A stretch of 17,590 bases of DNA from Maricaulis sp963976135 (GCF_963976135.1 NZ_CAXBKN010000063.1:1-17590); one strand, 5' to 3'. Shown: positions 1 through 8,213, numbered from the stretch's first letter. Notes: generated from the sequence alone by a model not told the origin. Program-made: numbers and translations.

Positions 1-932
1 GTCGCCGATTTGAGCGCCTCTTCGGCCTCCTTGTGCGCGCTTTCCGCTTGAACGAATTGAGCCTCAAGCTCCTTGATCCGAACGTCCCGAGCGCCCAGCG
101 TTGCTATGGCAGATTTGAGCGCCTTCTCGGCTTCGACCCGGCTCGTCTTTGCGGCTTCCTTGTGCGCGCTTTCCGCTTGAACGAATTGAGCCTCAAGCTC
201 CTTGATCCGAACGTCCCGCGCCGCCCTTGCCTCAATAGCCGATTCGACCGCCTTCTCAGCTTCGGACAGCTTGACCTCAAGCTGATGATTCAACAAATGC
301 TGGGCGTCGAGTTGCAGGCGCAACGGATTCGACCGCAAGACCAGTTTCGGCCAATCAGGGTCCGAAAGGTCCGATTGGACCTCTTCGAGCCCCAGACTTT
401 GTGCCAGCTCGCGCAAACTCGCCAGGTCGCTCCCGGTCTCGAACAGGCTTGAAGCGGTGCACCGCAACTCAATTGTATCAATTGTGGAATGCAGATCTTC
501 GGTCGGCCAGGCCCGCAATATATCGGCCTCCATCCCAGTCGCGTGAAGTATGACGCGGGCAGGACCAGAAAGCGCCCCGGTCTTCTCCAACAACCGACCC
601 GGCGACAATGTAGGGACCACCATACGATTGAGGAGGCGCAAGCCCGGATAAATGCTCTTTGCCGCCTCAGCGGAACAAAGGCCATCCAGTGCGCGGATGT
701 TGAAGGTCTTCAACTCCGCCTCGCCGACCGCGCCAGTGAGCGCTGCCGCAATGACCAATGTCCGCGGATCATTCCCGCAACGGCGCTCGAGGGCCGCAGC
801 ACGGTCGGGTTCAGGCTCAACCAGAATGATGCGTTCAGCATCGCCTGCAAGATACCCGTCAAGCTCAACTCCGTCGCCTGCGCCAATATGAATGATGGTG
901 CGGTGATGATTACCTGTCTGCGCTTGGATCAT
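1..932 (-). CDS. FkbM-like methyltransferase domain with C-terminal tandem-repeat coiled coil (partial, 3' end beyond left edge)
   Basis: The minus-strand frame is open from an ATG at 932 to position 1, giving about 310 residues and no stop. Residues 10-45 read as the SAM-binding start of a class I methyltransferase: IIHIGAGDGVELDGYL, then ILVEPEPDRAAALERR, as in FkbM proteins (glycine-rich loop, then an acidic residue ending strand 2). A degenerate FkbM-like HATGMEADIL lies near residue 130. From about residue 215 the protein becomes a charged, Ala/Glu/Lys-rich coiled coil containing two copies of RDVRIKELEAQFVQAESA, 43 residues apart. The start lies 1 bp after the stop of the upstream multidomain glycosyltransferase gene (TGATATG), so the two are probably translationally coupled. 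A methyltransferase followed by a coiled coil in an ABC-exporter locus recalls the chain terminator WbdD. No kinase domain is visible, and the C-terminus is not seen. The methyltransferase call is moderate and the coiled coil is clear. Confidence 0.72.
   Translation of the reverse strand, partial: MIQAQTGNHHRTIIHIGAGDGVELDGYLAGDAERIILVEPEPDRAAALERRCGNDPRTLVIAAALTGAVGEAELKTFNIRALDGLCSAEAAKSIYPGLRLLNRMVVPTLSPGRLLEKTGALSGPARVILHATGMEADILRAWPTEDLHSTIDTIELRCTASSLFETGSDLASLRELAQSLGLEEVQSDLSDPDWPKLVLRSNPLRLQLDAQHLLNHQLEVKLSEAEKAVESAIEARAARDVRIKELEAQFVQAESAHKEAAKTSRVEAEKALKSAIATLGARDVRIKELEAQFVQAESAHKEAEEALKSA
28..218 (-). repeat. 62-bp perfect direct repeat, 129-bp period, inside a coiled-coil coding region
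   Basis: Copies at 28-89 and 157-218 are identical over 62 bp. The offset is 129 bp, exactly 43 codons, so gain or loss of one unit keeps the reading frame. Flanking bases of the unit are similar but diverged. Each copy encodes the same 20 or so residues of coiled coil in the minus-strand gene. Identity at synonymous positions suggests recent duplication or gene conversion. Confidence 0.9.
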
Positions 933-933
933 A

Positions 934-3900
934 TCAATCGATCTTCTTACTGCTGGCACCACCGAACATCTCTTTCATAGCGCGCAGAGGTTTCGTCAGC
1001 TTCCATGAAGAAGAGTGCAAAATTTCATCGCGCTGCGCCTCCACTGCGGACACGTGCTGAGCAAGGGCCGCGCAACGGTCTTTCCCGACGCGCAGTTCTG
1101 AATGAAGCTGCTCTATTTGCTCGGAAAGCGTACGCTCTCGATCTGCCTGTGCGCCGCGGCCCAGCAGCTCCTCCCGCAATCGCCCGATCTGATCATGCAA
1201 CCGCGCTTGCGACGATTCCGCAGCGGTGAGCGCTTCACATTGCTGTTCCAGATTGGACAAGACTTGTTGATTCTGCTCGTAGACAGCATCGATATCAACC
1301 ATCACCTCCGCGCGCGCCCAGGGCAGACTGCTTGCGTCGAGTTCGAGGCCAAGTGATTGAGCCTTCGGTGAGTCCGCCAGAAGCTGCCGCGCGAGCACCC
1401 GATAGAATCCATCTGCCGCCAAACCATCATCAACGACCGGAGCGCCCCCAATGGAAAGTGCAACCATTTCCTGAAGCAGGTTCAAGTCCTCATTCGTGCC
1501 ATGAAGGAAGTGGCGGTTCCGCACCAAAAAAATCCGCCGGCGCGACTGACTGCGAATTTGCAGCATTTGGGCCGTTTCAGAGCTCCAGTCGGTCAGGACC
1601 TGGCTTGGGCTCAGTCCTGCAACCATGGCCGAGACCAACTGCTCTTCCGCCTCGCAATAAACGACGACGGCACTACGCCCGCCTTCCACGGCCGAAGCCA
1701 AGGCCGAGGGTGTGAATTGGCGAGGAACCTCGTTCAATGCACGCCCCATCCGCGCTGACACCGCTGCGCGATCCACACCCGAGAGACAGAATACCGCGGG
1801 AGCAATATCGGCGCTCAACATGTCAGACGCTCGATCAACCATCTGAGCATTCGTCGGCCGTGCCCGGCTGCGCTCAGCGTGAACAGGTGAGCTTTGCGGG
1901 ACGCTTGGCCGATTTCGGCCACGCTGAATCTGATCGCCATGCCTCCCGGGCTGAACTTCTGGCTCGATTGTCTCATTCCGGCTACTTGGCCCACGAGCCT
2001 CTTTGTCTATGGGAGCGGAGCCGCTGACAGACCTATGATCCCGGCCGGACTTGGGTAGCCCACCACCGCCGGAAGCCGCGGCGCCCGATACGATCTGACG
2101 GAGCGTGTCGCGCAAGGTCTCCAAATTATTGTTTTCGAAAACGAAATTTCGGGCCTCTTCGCCGAGAGCCTGGCGGCGCTCAGGGGATTTGATTAGAGAC
2201 AGAATGGCTGTTTCAAGCGCTTCGTCACTCGCAAGATCGACAACAACACCAAGATTGTTGCGTTTGAGATGTTCGATAGTCGCTGCCTCGGATGGACCAT
2301 GCGCCAAAAGCACCGCCCCTGACGCCAGGCACTCCGGCAATTTATTGGCCATGGAGTAGCGCACGTAACGCATGGTGGCTTCATCAAAATTATACGCAAT
2401 TACAACAACATCAGCTTCACGCAACCACTTCCGATACGCCTCGGGCGGGCGAGACACGTCAGAGATCGTCGTGAATTCGAAGGAGGTGAATTCGTCCTTG
2501 GCCTCGCGCAACCACCATGGCTGCGTGCTGATCTCCAACGACACCGCATGCCCGGCCTGCCCGAGACGCTCTATCGCCCTGGCCAGCCGCAGAACGCTTG
2601 TGAGTTGCATATTCGCCGCCAGACCGCCGGCGTAGCGAATCCGCAAACTCCGATCAACAGAGCGCTCACGCGCCGGCCAGTCGCTGGCGTGAACGCCATT
2701 CGCCAACGGCAGAAATGGGACTCCGTACCGCGTCTTGAATTCCCGGGACATTGCCTCCGAAATAGACAGCCTCACCTGCGCATGCTCCAGCAAGATCGGA
2801 AGGTCTCGATCGAACATACGCGACTGGTCGGGATCCCGCGCAGCCAAGTCGCGCGGCCAATCATCCATGACCCAGATGATGATCGGCTTGTTGAGCGTCT
2901 GCAGCAGCTGCATTGCCAAGGCGTGCAGCCAAGGCACGTCCGGGACGGGGCGGTAGAGGACAGCATCTGCACCAAAGCCGTGGGCGGCCTCTCGCGCATC
3001 TTCTGCGGAGCAAGGTTCGCACTTATAGCCGCCGTCTCTATCCGGCCGGACAAGCGCGAAACCGTCCTTGCCGTGCCGCGCAATTTGCAGCAGCCGGTCG
3101 CTCGGCCAGCCGCCGAGAAGGTTTGCCTTGATTTCCCCCGTTGCCGTCCCGTTCGCAAACGGCGTCATGTCAAGCACCAACAGACGCGAATAGCGACCCG
3201 CATCAACTAAAGCCGACATTTCCTCCGGAGATCGTGCGTGAGGGAAAATCTCGTGAAATTTCCGCCGCTCAAACACCTCAAGCTGGCCGCCAATTCCGGA
3301 ATTATAGATCGTTTGACCCGTCCCCTGCAGGACGCGGCGAGCCTCGCTATAGGCTTCGACCATCTTGTCGACCTGAGGATCATGCCAACGATATCCCTTG
3401 CCAAAATAGTCGGGGTCGAAATGGTTCGGATCGTCGGATTGCATGTCCAGCACACCAACGCCGTAATCCTTGCTCTCCTTGGCATCACTAGGAAGCGAAT
3501 AACTGGCGTCCACCCCAATCAGATGAATTTCTTCGAACCCGAGGTAAGCTGCGATCTGCATCATCGAGAATGTTACCGTGCAGCCGGTATATGTGATCTT
3601 GTCGGCTTCAGTGGAGAAGTCGAAGCCATGCGGGTAGCTCTTTCGGGGACGGTGATTGTAGAAAATCGTGTCCTCTGAGGCTTCAAACATATACCCAAGA
3701 TAAGCAGGGAACAGCTTTATTGGACCTTTAAATTCATTGATGAATTTTACCCGGTCCTCGGCGACCAGATGGTCCTCGACCAAATAGAAAGTAGGCGTCC
3801 AATCAAGCTCTTTTGCCTTGAGAAAGAACCCATTGACCGCAAACGTGACCTCGTCTTTGAGGACCGACAGGTCGGTTTCATTCAGGCTGGGGCCATTGCC

Positions 3901-4137
3901 AATCAAAAAGCAGCGTTTCTTACCTCGGAACTGTTCGCGCAAAGCTCGAAGCCGCGGCCGGTATACAGCGTCCAGGTCCTGTCGATATATTTGAACGACA
4001 TGGGGTAACGTTCGGACCTTCTCTTCCAAAGGAATTTTGTCGGTTGGCAGATATATCGGCGCACGGCTCGGCAACTGGGCCAGTATAGCTTCGTATTCTT
4101 CTTCTAGCGTGTTTCTGTCAGTAGCTGGCGTCGTCAT
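934..4137 (-). CDS. multidomain glycosyltransferase: DUF115/GT42-like domain + GT4-like domain + unknown domain + coiled coil
   Basis: The product has 1067 residues from the chosen start. Residues 75-300 are a DUF115/MptE-like domain with CFLIGNGPSLNETDLS near 76-91, FAVNGFF near 100, and a second half with YLGFEEIHLIGVDASYS and a DDPNHFDPDYF stretch. This pattern resembles GT42 sialyltransferases and Maf-type flagellin glycosyltransferases. Residues 315-685 look like a GT-B (GT4-like) transferase, with RIRYAGGLAAN, VVVIAYNFDEATMRYVRYSMANKL and a typical SPERRQALGEEARNFV helix. A polar linker (about 685-770) leads to an unrecognised domain (775-950), then a coiled coil (955-1040). The end carries HSSSWKLTKPLR, a tail common in capsule and O-antigen glycosyltransferases. 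ATG 4137 has GGGA at 6 nt spacing, and a longer TTG start at 4200 is less likely. It probably builds the surface glycan in the cytoplasm. The donor sugar is unknown. Confidence 0.82.
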   Translation of the reverse strand: MTTPATDRNTLEEEYEAILAQLPSRAPIYLPTDKIPLEEKVRTLPHVVQIYRQDLDAVYRPRLRALREQFRGKKRCFLIGNGPSLNETDLSVLKDEVTFAVNGFFLKAKELDWTPTFYLVEDHLVAEDRVKFINEFKGPIKLFPAYLGYMFEASEDTIFYNHRPRKSYPHGFDFSTEADKITYTGCTVTFSMMQIAAYLGFEEIHLIGVDASYSLPSDAKESKDYGVGVLDMQSDDPNHFDPDYFGKGYRWHDPQVDKMVEAYSEARRVLQGTGQTIYNSGIGGQLEVFERRKFHEIFPHARSPEEMSALVDAGRYSRLLVLDMTPFANGTATGEIKANLLGGWPSDRLLQIARHGKDGFALVRPDRDGGYKCEPCSAEDAREAAHGFGADAVLYRPVPDVPWLHALAMQLLQTLNKPIIIWVMDDWPRDLAARDPDQSRMFDRDLPILLEHAQVRLSISEAMSREFKTRYGVPFLPLANGVHASDWPARERSVDRSLRIRYAGGLAANMQLTSVLRLARAIERLGQAGHAVSLEISTQPWWLREAKDEFTSFEFTTISDVSRPPEAYRKWLREADVVVIAYNFDEATMRYVRYSMANKLPECLASGAVLLAHGPSEAATIEHLKRNNLGVVVDLASDEALETAILSLIKSPERRQALGEEARNFVFENNNLETLRDTLRQIVSGAAASGGGGLPKSGRDHRSVSGSAPIDKEARGPSSRNETIEPEVQPGRHGDQIQRGRNRPSVPQSSPVHAERSRARPTNAQMVDRASDMLSADIAPAVFCLSGVDRAAVSARMGRALNEVPRQFTPSALASAVEGGRSAVVVYCEAEEQLVSAMVAGLSPSQVLTDWSSETAQMLQIRSQSRRRIFLVRNRHFLHGTNEDLNLLQEMVALSIGGAPVVDDGLAADGFYRVLARQLLADSPKAQSLGLELDASSLPWARAEVMVDIDAVYEQNQQVLSNLEQQCEALTAAESSQARLHDQIGRLREELLGRGAQADRERTLSEQIEQLHSELRVGKDRCAALAQHVSAVEAQRDEILHSSSWKLTKPLRAMKEMFGGASSKKID

Positions 4138-4791
4138 GTCAGTTCCCAATAATCGCATCAACATGGCTCTCGAACGAGATTGCACCACAACAAGAGACAA
4201 GGTTCATATTATGTATGGCGAGAGCAAACATCATTCTTTTCCCACCCCATTCTGACTTCGCGCCCCGCAGCGCCGGGCGCTGAGCCCGACGGCAGAGATA
4301 ATGGCGGCAAGCTAGCGGGATACGGAGCTCAATTCCTCAGTGCGCCCGAACCACACGCCTCACACAGACCATTATTTCCCCGAAACTCGCAATTGAGTGT
4401 GTAGCTGTCGACTCAGTCACGCATGAATCTTTGGTCCATCGTAAGCGAGCTCACAAAATTCACAAGCTGGGGAAGGTCGCGATTGCCCCCGTCCAGGGCG
4501 AGGCAGGCCGATGGGAGGATCCCCCATTGATTTCGCCCGGGGGACGCAACCAGCCAGACTCTCCCCCAGCAATCCTGCAGGGTCGGCGTGGGGATACCCC
4601 TGCCGCCTGGACGCAAGCAGGAAACCGTGCCGCACCCGACACCAATCCTCATGAACCCGTCAGCACCCGCCGATGGGACAAAATCGAGACCGTTTCGCAT
4701 TCCCGCCCCTCAGCGTTGAAGACGACAATGCCTCCGGGTGTCGAGGATCTACGCGGATGCACGGCCCTGAAGTGTTCTCGATAACCGCGAA
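4138..4791. other. 654-bp region without a recognisable gene
   Basis: The region lies between the end of fcl and the start of the multidomain glycosyltransferase. Short open frames exist on both strands, for example 4413-4700 minus and 4431-4784 plus. None has a recognisable protein motif or convincing ribosome binding site. It contains short inverted repeats: CAGCGC/GCGCTG at 4268-4282, GCAGGG/CCCTGC at 4577-4603, and a TCTCG/CGAGA palindrome at 4168-4179. None is followed by a T-run, so no intrinsic terminator is called. It could hold the promoter of the downstream pair of genes, a decayed gene or an untranslated leader. Confidence 0.5.
4144..4147 (-). promoter_or_regulatory. ribosome binding site deciding the start at 4137
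   Basis: On the minus strand a GGGA core lies 6 nt before ATG 4137. The upstream in-frame candidates (TTG 4200, ATG 4164) have poorer or badly spaced purine tracts. The first homologous domain starts some 75 residues further in, so it does not decide the matter. Confidence 0.45.
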
Positions 4792-5763
4792 TTAACGGCG
4801 CAGTTCATCGCCATGCGCAAGGAACCACTCATAGGTCTCACGCAAGCCGTCCAGCAATGATATCCGCGCACGCCAGCCCATCCGCTCCAGACGCGAGACA
4901 TCCATCAATTTGCGCATGGTTCCGTCTGGCTTGCTGATGTCCTGGGTGATGCGGCCCCGATAGGATGTGACATCCGCCACCATGTGAGCCAGTTCGCCGA
5001 TAGAGACGTCGCTCCCGGTCCCGACATTGATGTGACTGAGCATCGGCCTGGTATTGGCGTCATAGACAGGCTTCGGCAGATCGAGCACGAACAGGCTCGC
5101 CTCAGCCATGTCATCGACGTGCAGGAATTCGCGCATCGGCTTGCCCGACCCCCAGACGACGACCTCGGGGTCTCCACGCTCCGCAGCCTCATGGAAGCGG
5201 CGGATGAGAGCGGGCAGGACATGGGAGTTCTCGGGGTGGAAATTATCGCCGGGCCCGTAAAGATTCGTCGGCATCACCGAGCGATAATCCCGCCCGTGCT
5301 GGCGATTAAAGCTCTCGCACAATTTGATCCCGGCAATCTTGGCAACGGCATAAGGCTCATTGGTCGGTTCCAGCACACCGGTCAGCAAGGCATCCTCGGC
5401 CATAGGCTGCTCGGCCGCTCGCGGGTAGATACATGAGGAGCCGAGAAAGAGAAGTTGCTGCACGCCGGCATCATGGGCATGGCGGATCACATTCGACTGA
5501 ATCATCAGATTGTCGTAGATGAAATCCGCCGGATAAGTATTGTTGGCGTGGATTCCGCCGACCTTCGCAGCAGCAAGAATCACCGCATCCGGCGCCTCGT
5601 CCTGCATGAATTCCCGGACGGCTGCCTGGTTGGTCAGATCCAGCTCAGACGAGGTGCGGGTGATGAGATTGATCGCCTCACCGGCATCCCGTCGAGCTTC
5701 AAGCTGCCGTAGAATGGCGCCCCCGACCATTCCACGATGTCCCGCAATATAAATGCTTCGCAT
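4792..5763 (-). CDS. fcl: GDP-L-fucose synthase (GDP-4-keto-6-deoxy-D-mannose 3,5-epimerase/4-reductase)
   Basis: This 323-residue extended SDR enzyme converts GDP-4-keto-6-deoxymannose to GDP-L-fucose using NADPH. The nucleotide-binding GHRGMVG is at residues 8-14. AAKVGGIHANNTYPADFIYDN (about 65-85) and LFLGSSCIYPR (105-115) are diagnostic of the Fcl/WcaG family. The catalytic Tyr138 and Lys142 sit in EPYAVAK, and Cys111 and His181 (ENSHVLPAL) match the epimerase residues known from the E. coli enzyme. Length is normal. A GAGGGA lies 8 nt before ATG 5763. It lies downstream of gmd on the same strand, 151 bp apart, and the pair forms the complete GDP-mannose to GDP-fucose route. Confidence is very high. 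Confidence 0.97.
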   Translation of the reverse strand: MRSIYIAGHRGMVGGAILRQLEARRDAGEAINLITRTSSELDLTNQAAVREFMQDEAPDAVILAAAKVGGIHANNTYPADFIYDNLMIQSNVIRHAHDAGVQQLLFLGSSCIYPRAAEQPMAEDALLTGVLEPTNEPYAVAKIAGIKLCESFNRQHGRDYRSVMPTNLYGPGDNFHPENSHVLPALIRRFHEAAERGDPEVVVWGSGKPMREFLHVDDMAEASLFVLDLPKPVYDANTRPMLSHINVGTGSDVSIGELAHMVADVTSYRGRITQDISKPDGTMRKLMDVSRLERMGWRARISLLDGLRETYEWFLAHGDELRR

Positions 5764-5861
5764 ATCGAATTTCCCTCAATGCACCTCGCCGGAAATCGCA
5801 AACAGTGAGCCCGTCTGCACTTCACCGGCGACGCCAGCCATGCGCTCCGGTCCAATTCCGG

Positions 5862-5894
5862 CAATTGAACCAAACCTCAATATTGGTTCCATTG
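5862..5894 (-). repeat. inverted repeat (hairpin) between gmd and fcl
   Basis: Arms CAATTGAACCAA (5862-5873) and TTGGTTCCATTG (5883-5894) pair over 12 positions with one mismatch around a 9-nt loop. It sits about 20 bp downstream of the gmd stop and about 100 bp upstream of the fcl start on the transcribed strand. No U-tract follows on either strand, so it is not called a rho-independent terminator. It may stabilise or process the gmd-fcl transcript. Confidence 0.5.
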
Positions 5895-5914
5895 CCCGCG
5901 CGCCAATCGGGCGC

Positions 5915-7036
5915 CTAGGATTCGAGGCTCACCGGCAATTCGAGACCATGTGACTTCAACAGGGCATGGCGGCGAGCGACCTTGAGGTCCTCGGCAACCA
6001 TTTCGGCGCACATTTCGCGCGCGGTGATTTCAGGAACCCAGCCCAGTTTCGCCTTGGCCTTCGAAGGATCGCCCAAAAGCGTCTCCACTTCCGCCGGACG
6101 GAAATAGCGTGGATCGACTCGCATGATGACCTGGCCCTCGCGCATCATCGGGGCCCGATCGCCCTCGACTTTGGCGACCGTCGCGACTTCCGCTTCGCCC
6201 TTGCCCGTAAACTCAAGCGTAATGCCGAGATCGGCTGCAGCCCAGGTGATGAATTCGCGCACGGAATACTGGACGCCGGTGGCGATGACGAAGTCCTCGG
6301 CGACATCCTGCTGGAGCATCATCCACTGCATGCGGACATAGTCCTTGGCGTGGCCCCAATCGCGCAGGCTGTCGATATTGCCCATATAGAGGCAGTCTTC
6401 CAGACCCATGGCAATATTGGCCAAGCCCCGGGTAATCTTTCGGGTCACAAAGGTCTCGCCACGGCGCGGGCTCTCATGATTGAAGAGAATGCCGTTGCAG
6501 GCATACATTCCGTAGGCCTCGCGGTAATTGACGGCAATCCAGTAGGCGTACATTTTTGCCACTGCATAGGGGCTGCGCGGATGGAAAGGCGTGGTTTCGC
6601 TCTGGGGCGTCTCCTGCACCAGACCGTAGAGTTCCGAGGTCGAGGCCTGGTAGAAACGGGTCTTGTTTTCCAGCTTCAGAAACCGCATCGCCTCGAGCAG
6701 GCGAAGCGCGCCCATTGCATCGACATCAGCCGTGTATTCCGGCGCTTCGAAGCTGACAGCGACATGCGACTGTGCCCCGAGATTATAGACCTCGTCGGGC
6801 TGGACCTCGGACAGGATGCGCGTGAGATTCGAGCTGTCCGTCAGATCGCCATAGTGAAGCTTGAACTGGGTATTGTCCGTATGGGGATCGCTATAGATAT
6901 GATCCACTCTCTGCGTGTTGAAGAGTGAGGCCCGGCGCTTGATCCCGTGAACCTCATAGCCCTTTTCCAGAAGGAACTCGGCGAGATATGAACCGTCCTG
7001 GCCGGTCACCCCGGTGATCAACGCTCTCTTCGACAT
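5915..7036 (-). CDS. gmd: GDP-mannose 4,6-dehydratase
   Basis: This 373-residue enzyme makes GDP-4-keto-6-deoxy-D-mannose from GDP-mannose, the substrate of the fcl product. The N-terminus, KRALITGVTGQDGSYLAEFLLEKGYEVHG, is the textbook GMD signature with the NADP-binding GxxGxxG. GIKRRASLFNTQRVDHIY follows. The STSELYG segment and YAVAKMYAYW supply the Thr/Glu and Tyr-xxx-Lys catalytic residues, and NHESPRRGETFVTRKI is also typical. I start at ATG 7036 (MSKRALITG), which matches the family. A GTG three codons upstream would add MGT. Purine-rich AGGGA and GGGG lie just upstream, and a TATACAAT box 34-27 nt before the ATG could be a -10 element, though no good -35 is seen. Confidence is very high. 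Confidence 0.97.
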   Translation of the reverse strand: MSKRALITGVTGQDGSYLAEFLLEKGYEVHGIKRRASLFNTQRVDHIYSDPHTDNTQFKLHYGDLTDSSNLTRILSEVQPDEVYNLGAQSHVAVSFEAPEYTADVDAMGALRLLEAMRFLKLENKTRFYQASTSELYGLVQETPQSETTPFHPRSPYAVAKMYAYWIAVNYREAYGMYACNGILFNHESPRRGETFVTRKITRGLANIAMGLEDCLYMGNIDSLRDWGHAKDYVRMQWMMLQQDVAEDFVIATGVQYSVREFITWAAADLGITLEFTGKGEAEVATVAKVEGDRAPMMREGQVIMRVDPRYFRPAEVETLLGDPSKAKAKLGWVPEITAREMCAEMVAEDLKVARRHALLKSHGLELPVSLES

Positions 7037-7259
7037 GGTCCCCACGCTTCCCTGAATTGTATAAAAATGACGCCGCCCCTCGGAGAGGAGGCCGCTTCCT
7101 AGCTGAAGCTGGCATCAAAGTGAATGACCACCAGCAATGGCTGGCCAAACTCCTTGCAGCATTGGGGCCATCACAACACCCCGGAGAAGATTTGATTGAG
7201 TCGCAACCCAGGCGATGAAATCGAAACTTGCTGGCGAATCCCTGGAGCGACCAACGACC

Positions 7260-8201
7260 CTACCGCCCTCGCAAACGCTTCATCAGGCCGATGAAAAAAT
7301 TACTCCATGAATTTGCCGAAATGCTTGCAGCCTCCGATTGGGCCTGCAGTGCAGCGGCCTCGGCGTGGGCGAGCGCAACTTCGAGCTCCGCTGCGGCTCT
7401 CGCATCGCGATCCACCTGCCGGCGCGCCATTTCCTCGTCATAGGCAGCAGCGACCGCTTCGACTTCGCCTTCGGCACGAATTGTCCCGTAGTCGAGCCAG
7501 ATGGCCCGGTTACATGTCGTTTCCATCAGGCTGCGGCTATGCGAGGCCAGAATCAGAATCCCGGCCTGGTCGACAAAGGTGCGCATGCGGTCGGTCGCCT
7601 TGCGGCGGAATGCAGTGTCGCCGGCCGAAAGCCACTCATCGAGGATGAGCACGTCCGGCTTGAACGCCGTCGCGATAGCGAAATTCAAGCGCATGCGCAT
7701 CCCGGCCGAATAGGTCTCCACCGGAAGGTCCAGAAAATCGCCAAGCCCGGAGAAGGCCGCGATCTCCGCCCGCTTGGCCTCGACCGCTTCGCGCGTCTGA
7801 CCGACCGCGAGGCCGCGCAGCGTGATATTCTTGTGTCCTGTCGCTTCCAGATTCATGCCGAGATTGATGTTGACTACACTGGTCGTACGCCCCTCAATCA
7901 CCACTTCCCCGGCATCCGGCGTATAAATCCCGGCCAGGACCTGCAATAATGAGGTCTTGCCTGACCCGTTCTCGCCAATGATCGCGACGCGATCGCCGCT
8001 GACGGCCTCGAAGCTGACATCACATAGAGCCCGCACACCAATCACGGAACCATCGCCGCGGCGGATCAGGGTTTCATTGCGGCCGCCGCCATGGTCCGCG
8101 ACCTCCGAACCGGTCGGTACGGCTGGCGCACCGCCCTGCGAGGGCGCACGCTGGTAGAGTGGGTAATTGAGAAAGAGGTTGCGGACAGAAACGTAAGACA
8201 T
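7260..8201 (-). CDS. ABC transporter ATP-binding protein, polysaccharide export (Wzt/KpsT type)
   Basis: This 313-residue ATPase powers export of a lipid-linked or acidic polysaccharide through the adjacent permease. Walker A is GENGSGKT at residues 76-83. The signature YSAGMRMR (164-171) is the form used by the KpsT/Wzt/TagH family instead of LSGGQ. Walker B with the catalytic Glu is LILDEW (185-190), and the H-loop is ASHSRSL (His221). Residues 252-295 are an Ala/Glu-rich helix. There is no large Wzt-type carbohydrate-binding domain, so substrate selection is closer to the KpsT type. The start ATG 8201 follows the permease stop by 12 bp, and a very strong GGGGAGGG ribosome site overlaps that stop, which suggests high and coupled expression. 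The last gene in the pair is followed by 223 bp before gmd. Confidence 0.94.
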   Translation of the reverse strand: MSYVSVRNLFLNYPLYQRAPSQGGAPAVPTGSEVADHGGGRNETLIRRGDGSVIGVRALCDVSFEAVSGDRVAIIGENGSGKTSLLQVLAGIYTPDAGEVVIEGRTTSVVNINLGMNLEATGHKNITLRGLAVGQTREAVEAKRAEIAAFSGLGDFLDLPVETYSAGMRMRLNFAIATAFKPDVLILDEWLSAGDTAFRRKATDRMRTFVDQAGILILASHSRSLMETTCNRAIWLDYGTIRAEGEVEAVAAAYDEEMARRQVDRDARAAAELEVALAHAEAAALQAQSEAASISANSWSNFFIGLMKRLRGR

Positions 8202-8213
8202 GACGGCCCTCCC

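Noticed and set aside
28..218. The 62-bp repeats as a CRISPR array or insertion-sequence ends
   Set aside because: There are only two copies, in direct orientation and in frame inside a coding region, with the spacer also coding for coiled coil.
33..452. A 139-residue plus-strand frame with an internal repeat
   Set aside because: The repeat is explained by the minus-strand coiled coil, which is open through the whole region and has an upstream methyltransferase-like domain.
4138..4200. N-terminal extension of the multidomain protein to a TTG at 4200
   Set aside because: TTG is a rare start and lacks a well-placed ribosome binding site, whereas ATG 4137 has GGGA at 6 nt.
4577..4603. GCAGGG/CCCTGC hairpin as a terminator after fcl
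   Set aside because: No T-run follows on either strand, and it lies almost 190 bp beyond the fcl stop.
4413..4784. Short open frames on both strands in the gap between fcl and the multidomain gene
   Set aside because: They have no ribosome binding site at a good distance, no recognisable motif and overlapping alternatives in several frames. They are not called as genes.
5966..6928. A 320-residue open frame on the plus strand
   Set aside because: It is antisense to gmd, which is certain from its motifs. The product has no recognisable domain.
7059..7094. Possible terminator before gmd, where a CCTC/GAGG pair is followed by TTTTT on the minus strand
   Set aside because: The stem is only 4 bp and the T-run is 10 bases away. 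The T-run is better read as part of a possible -10 region for gmd.
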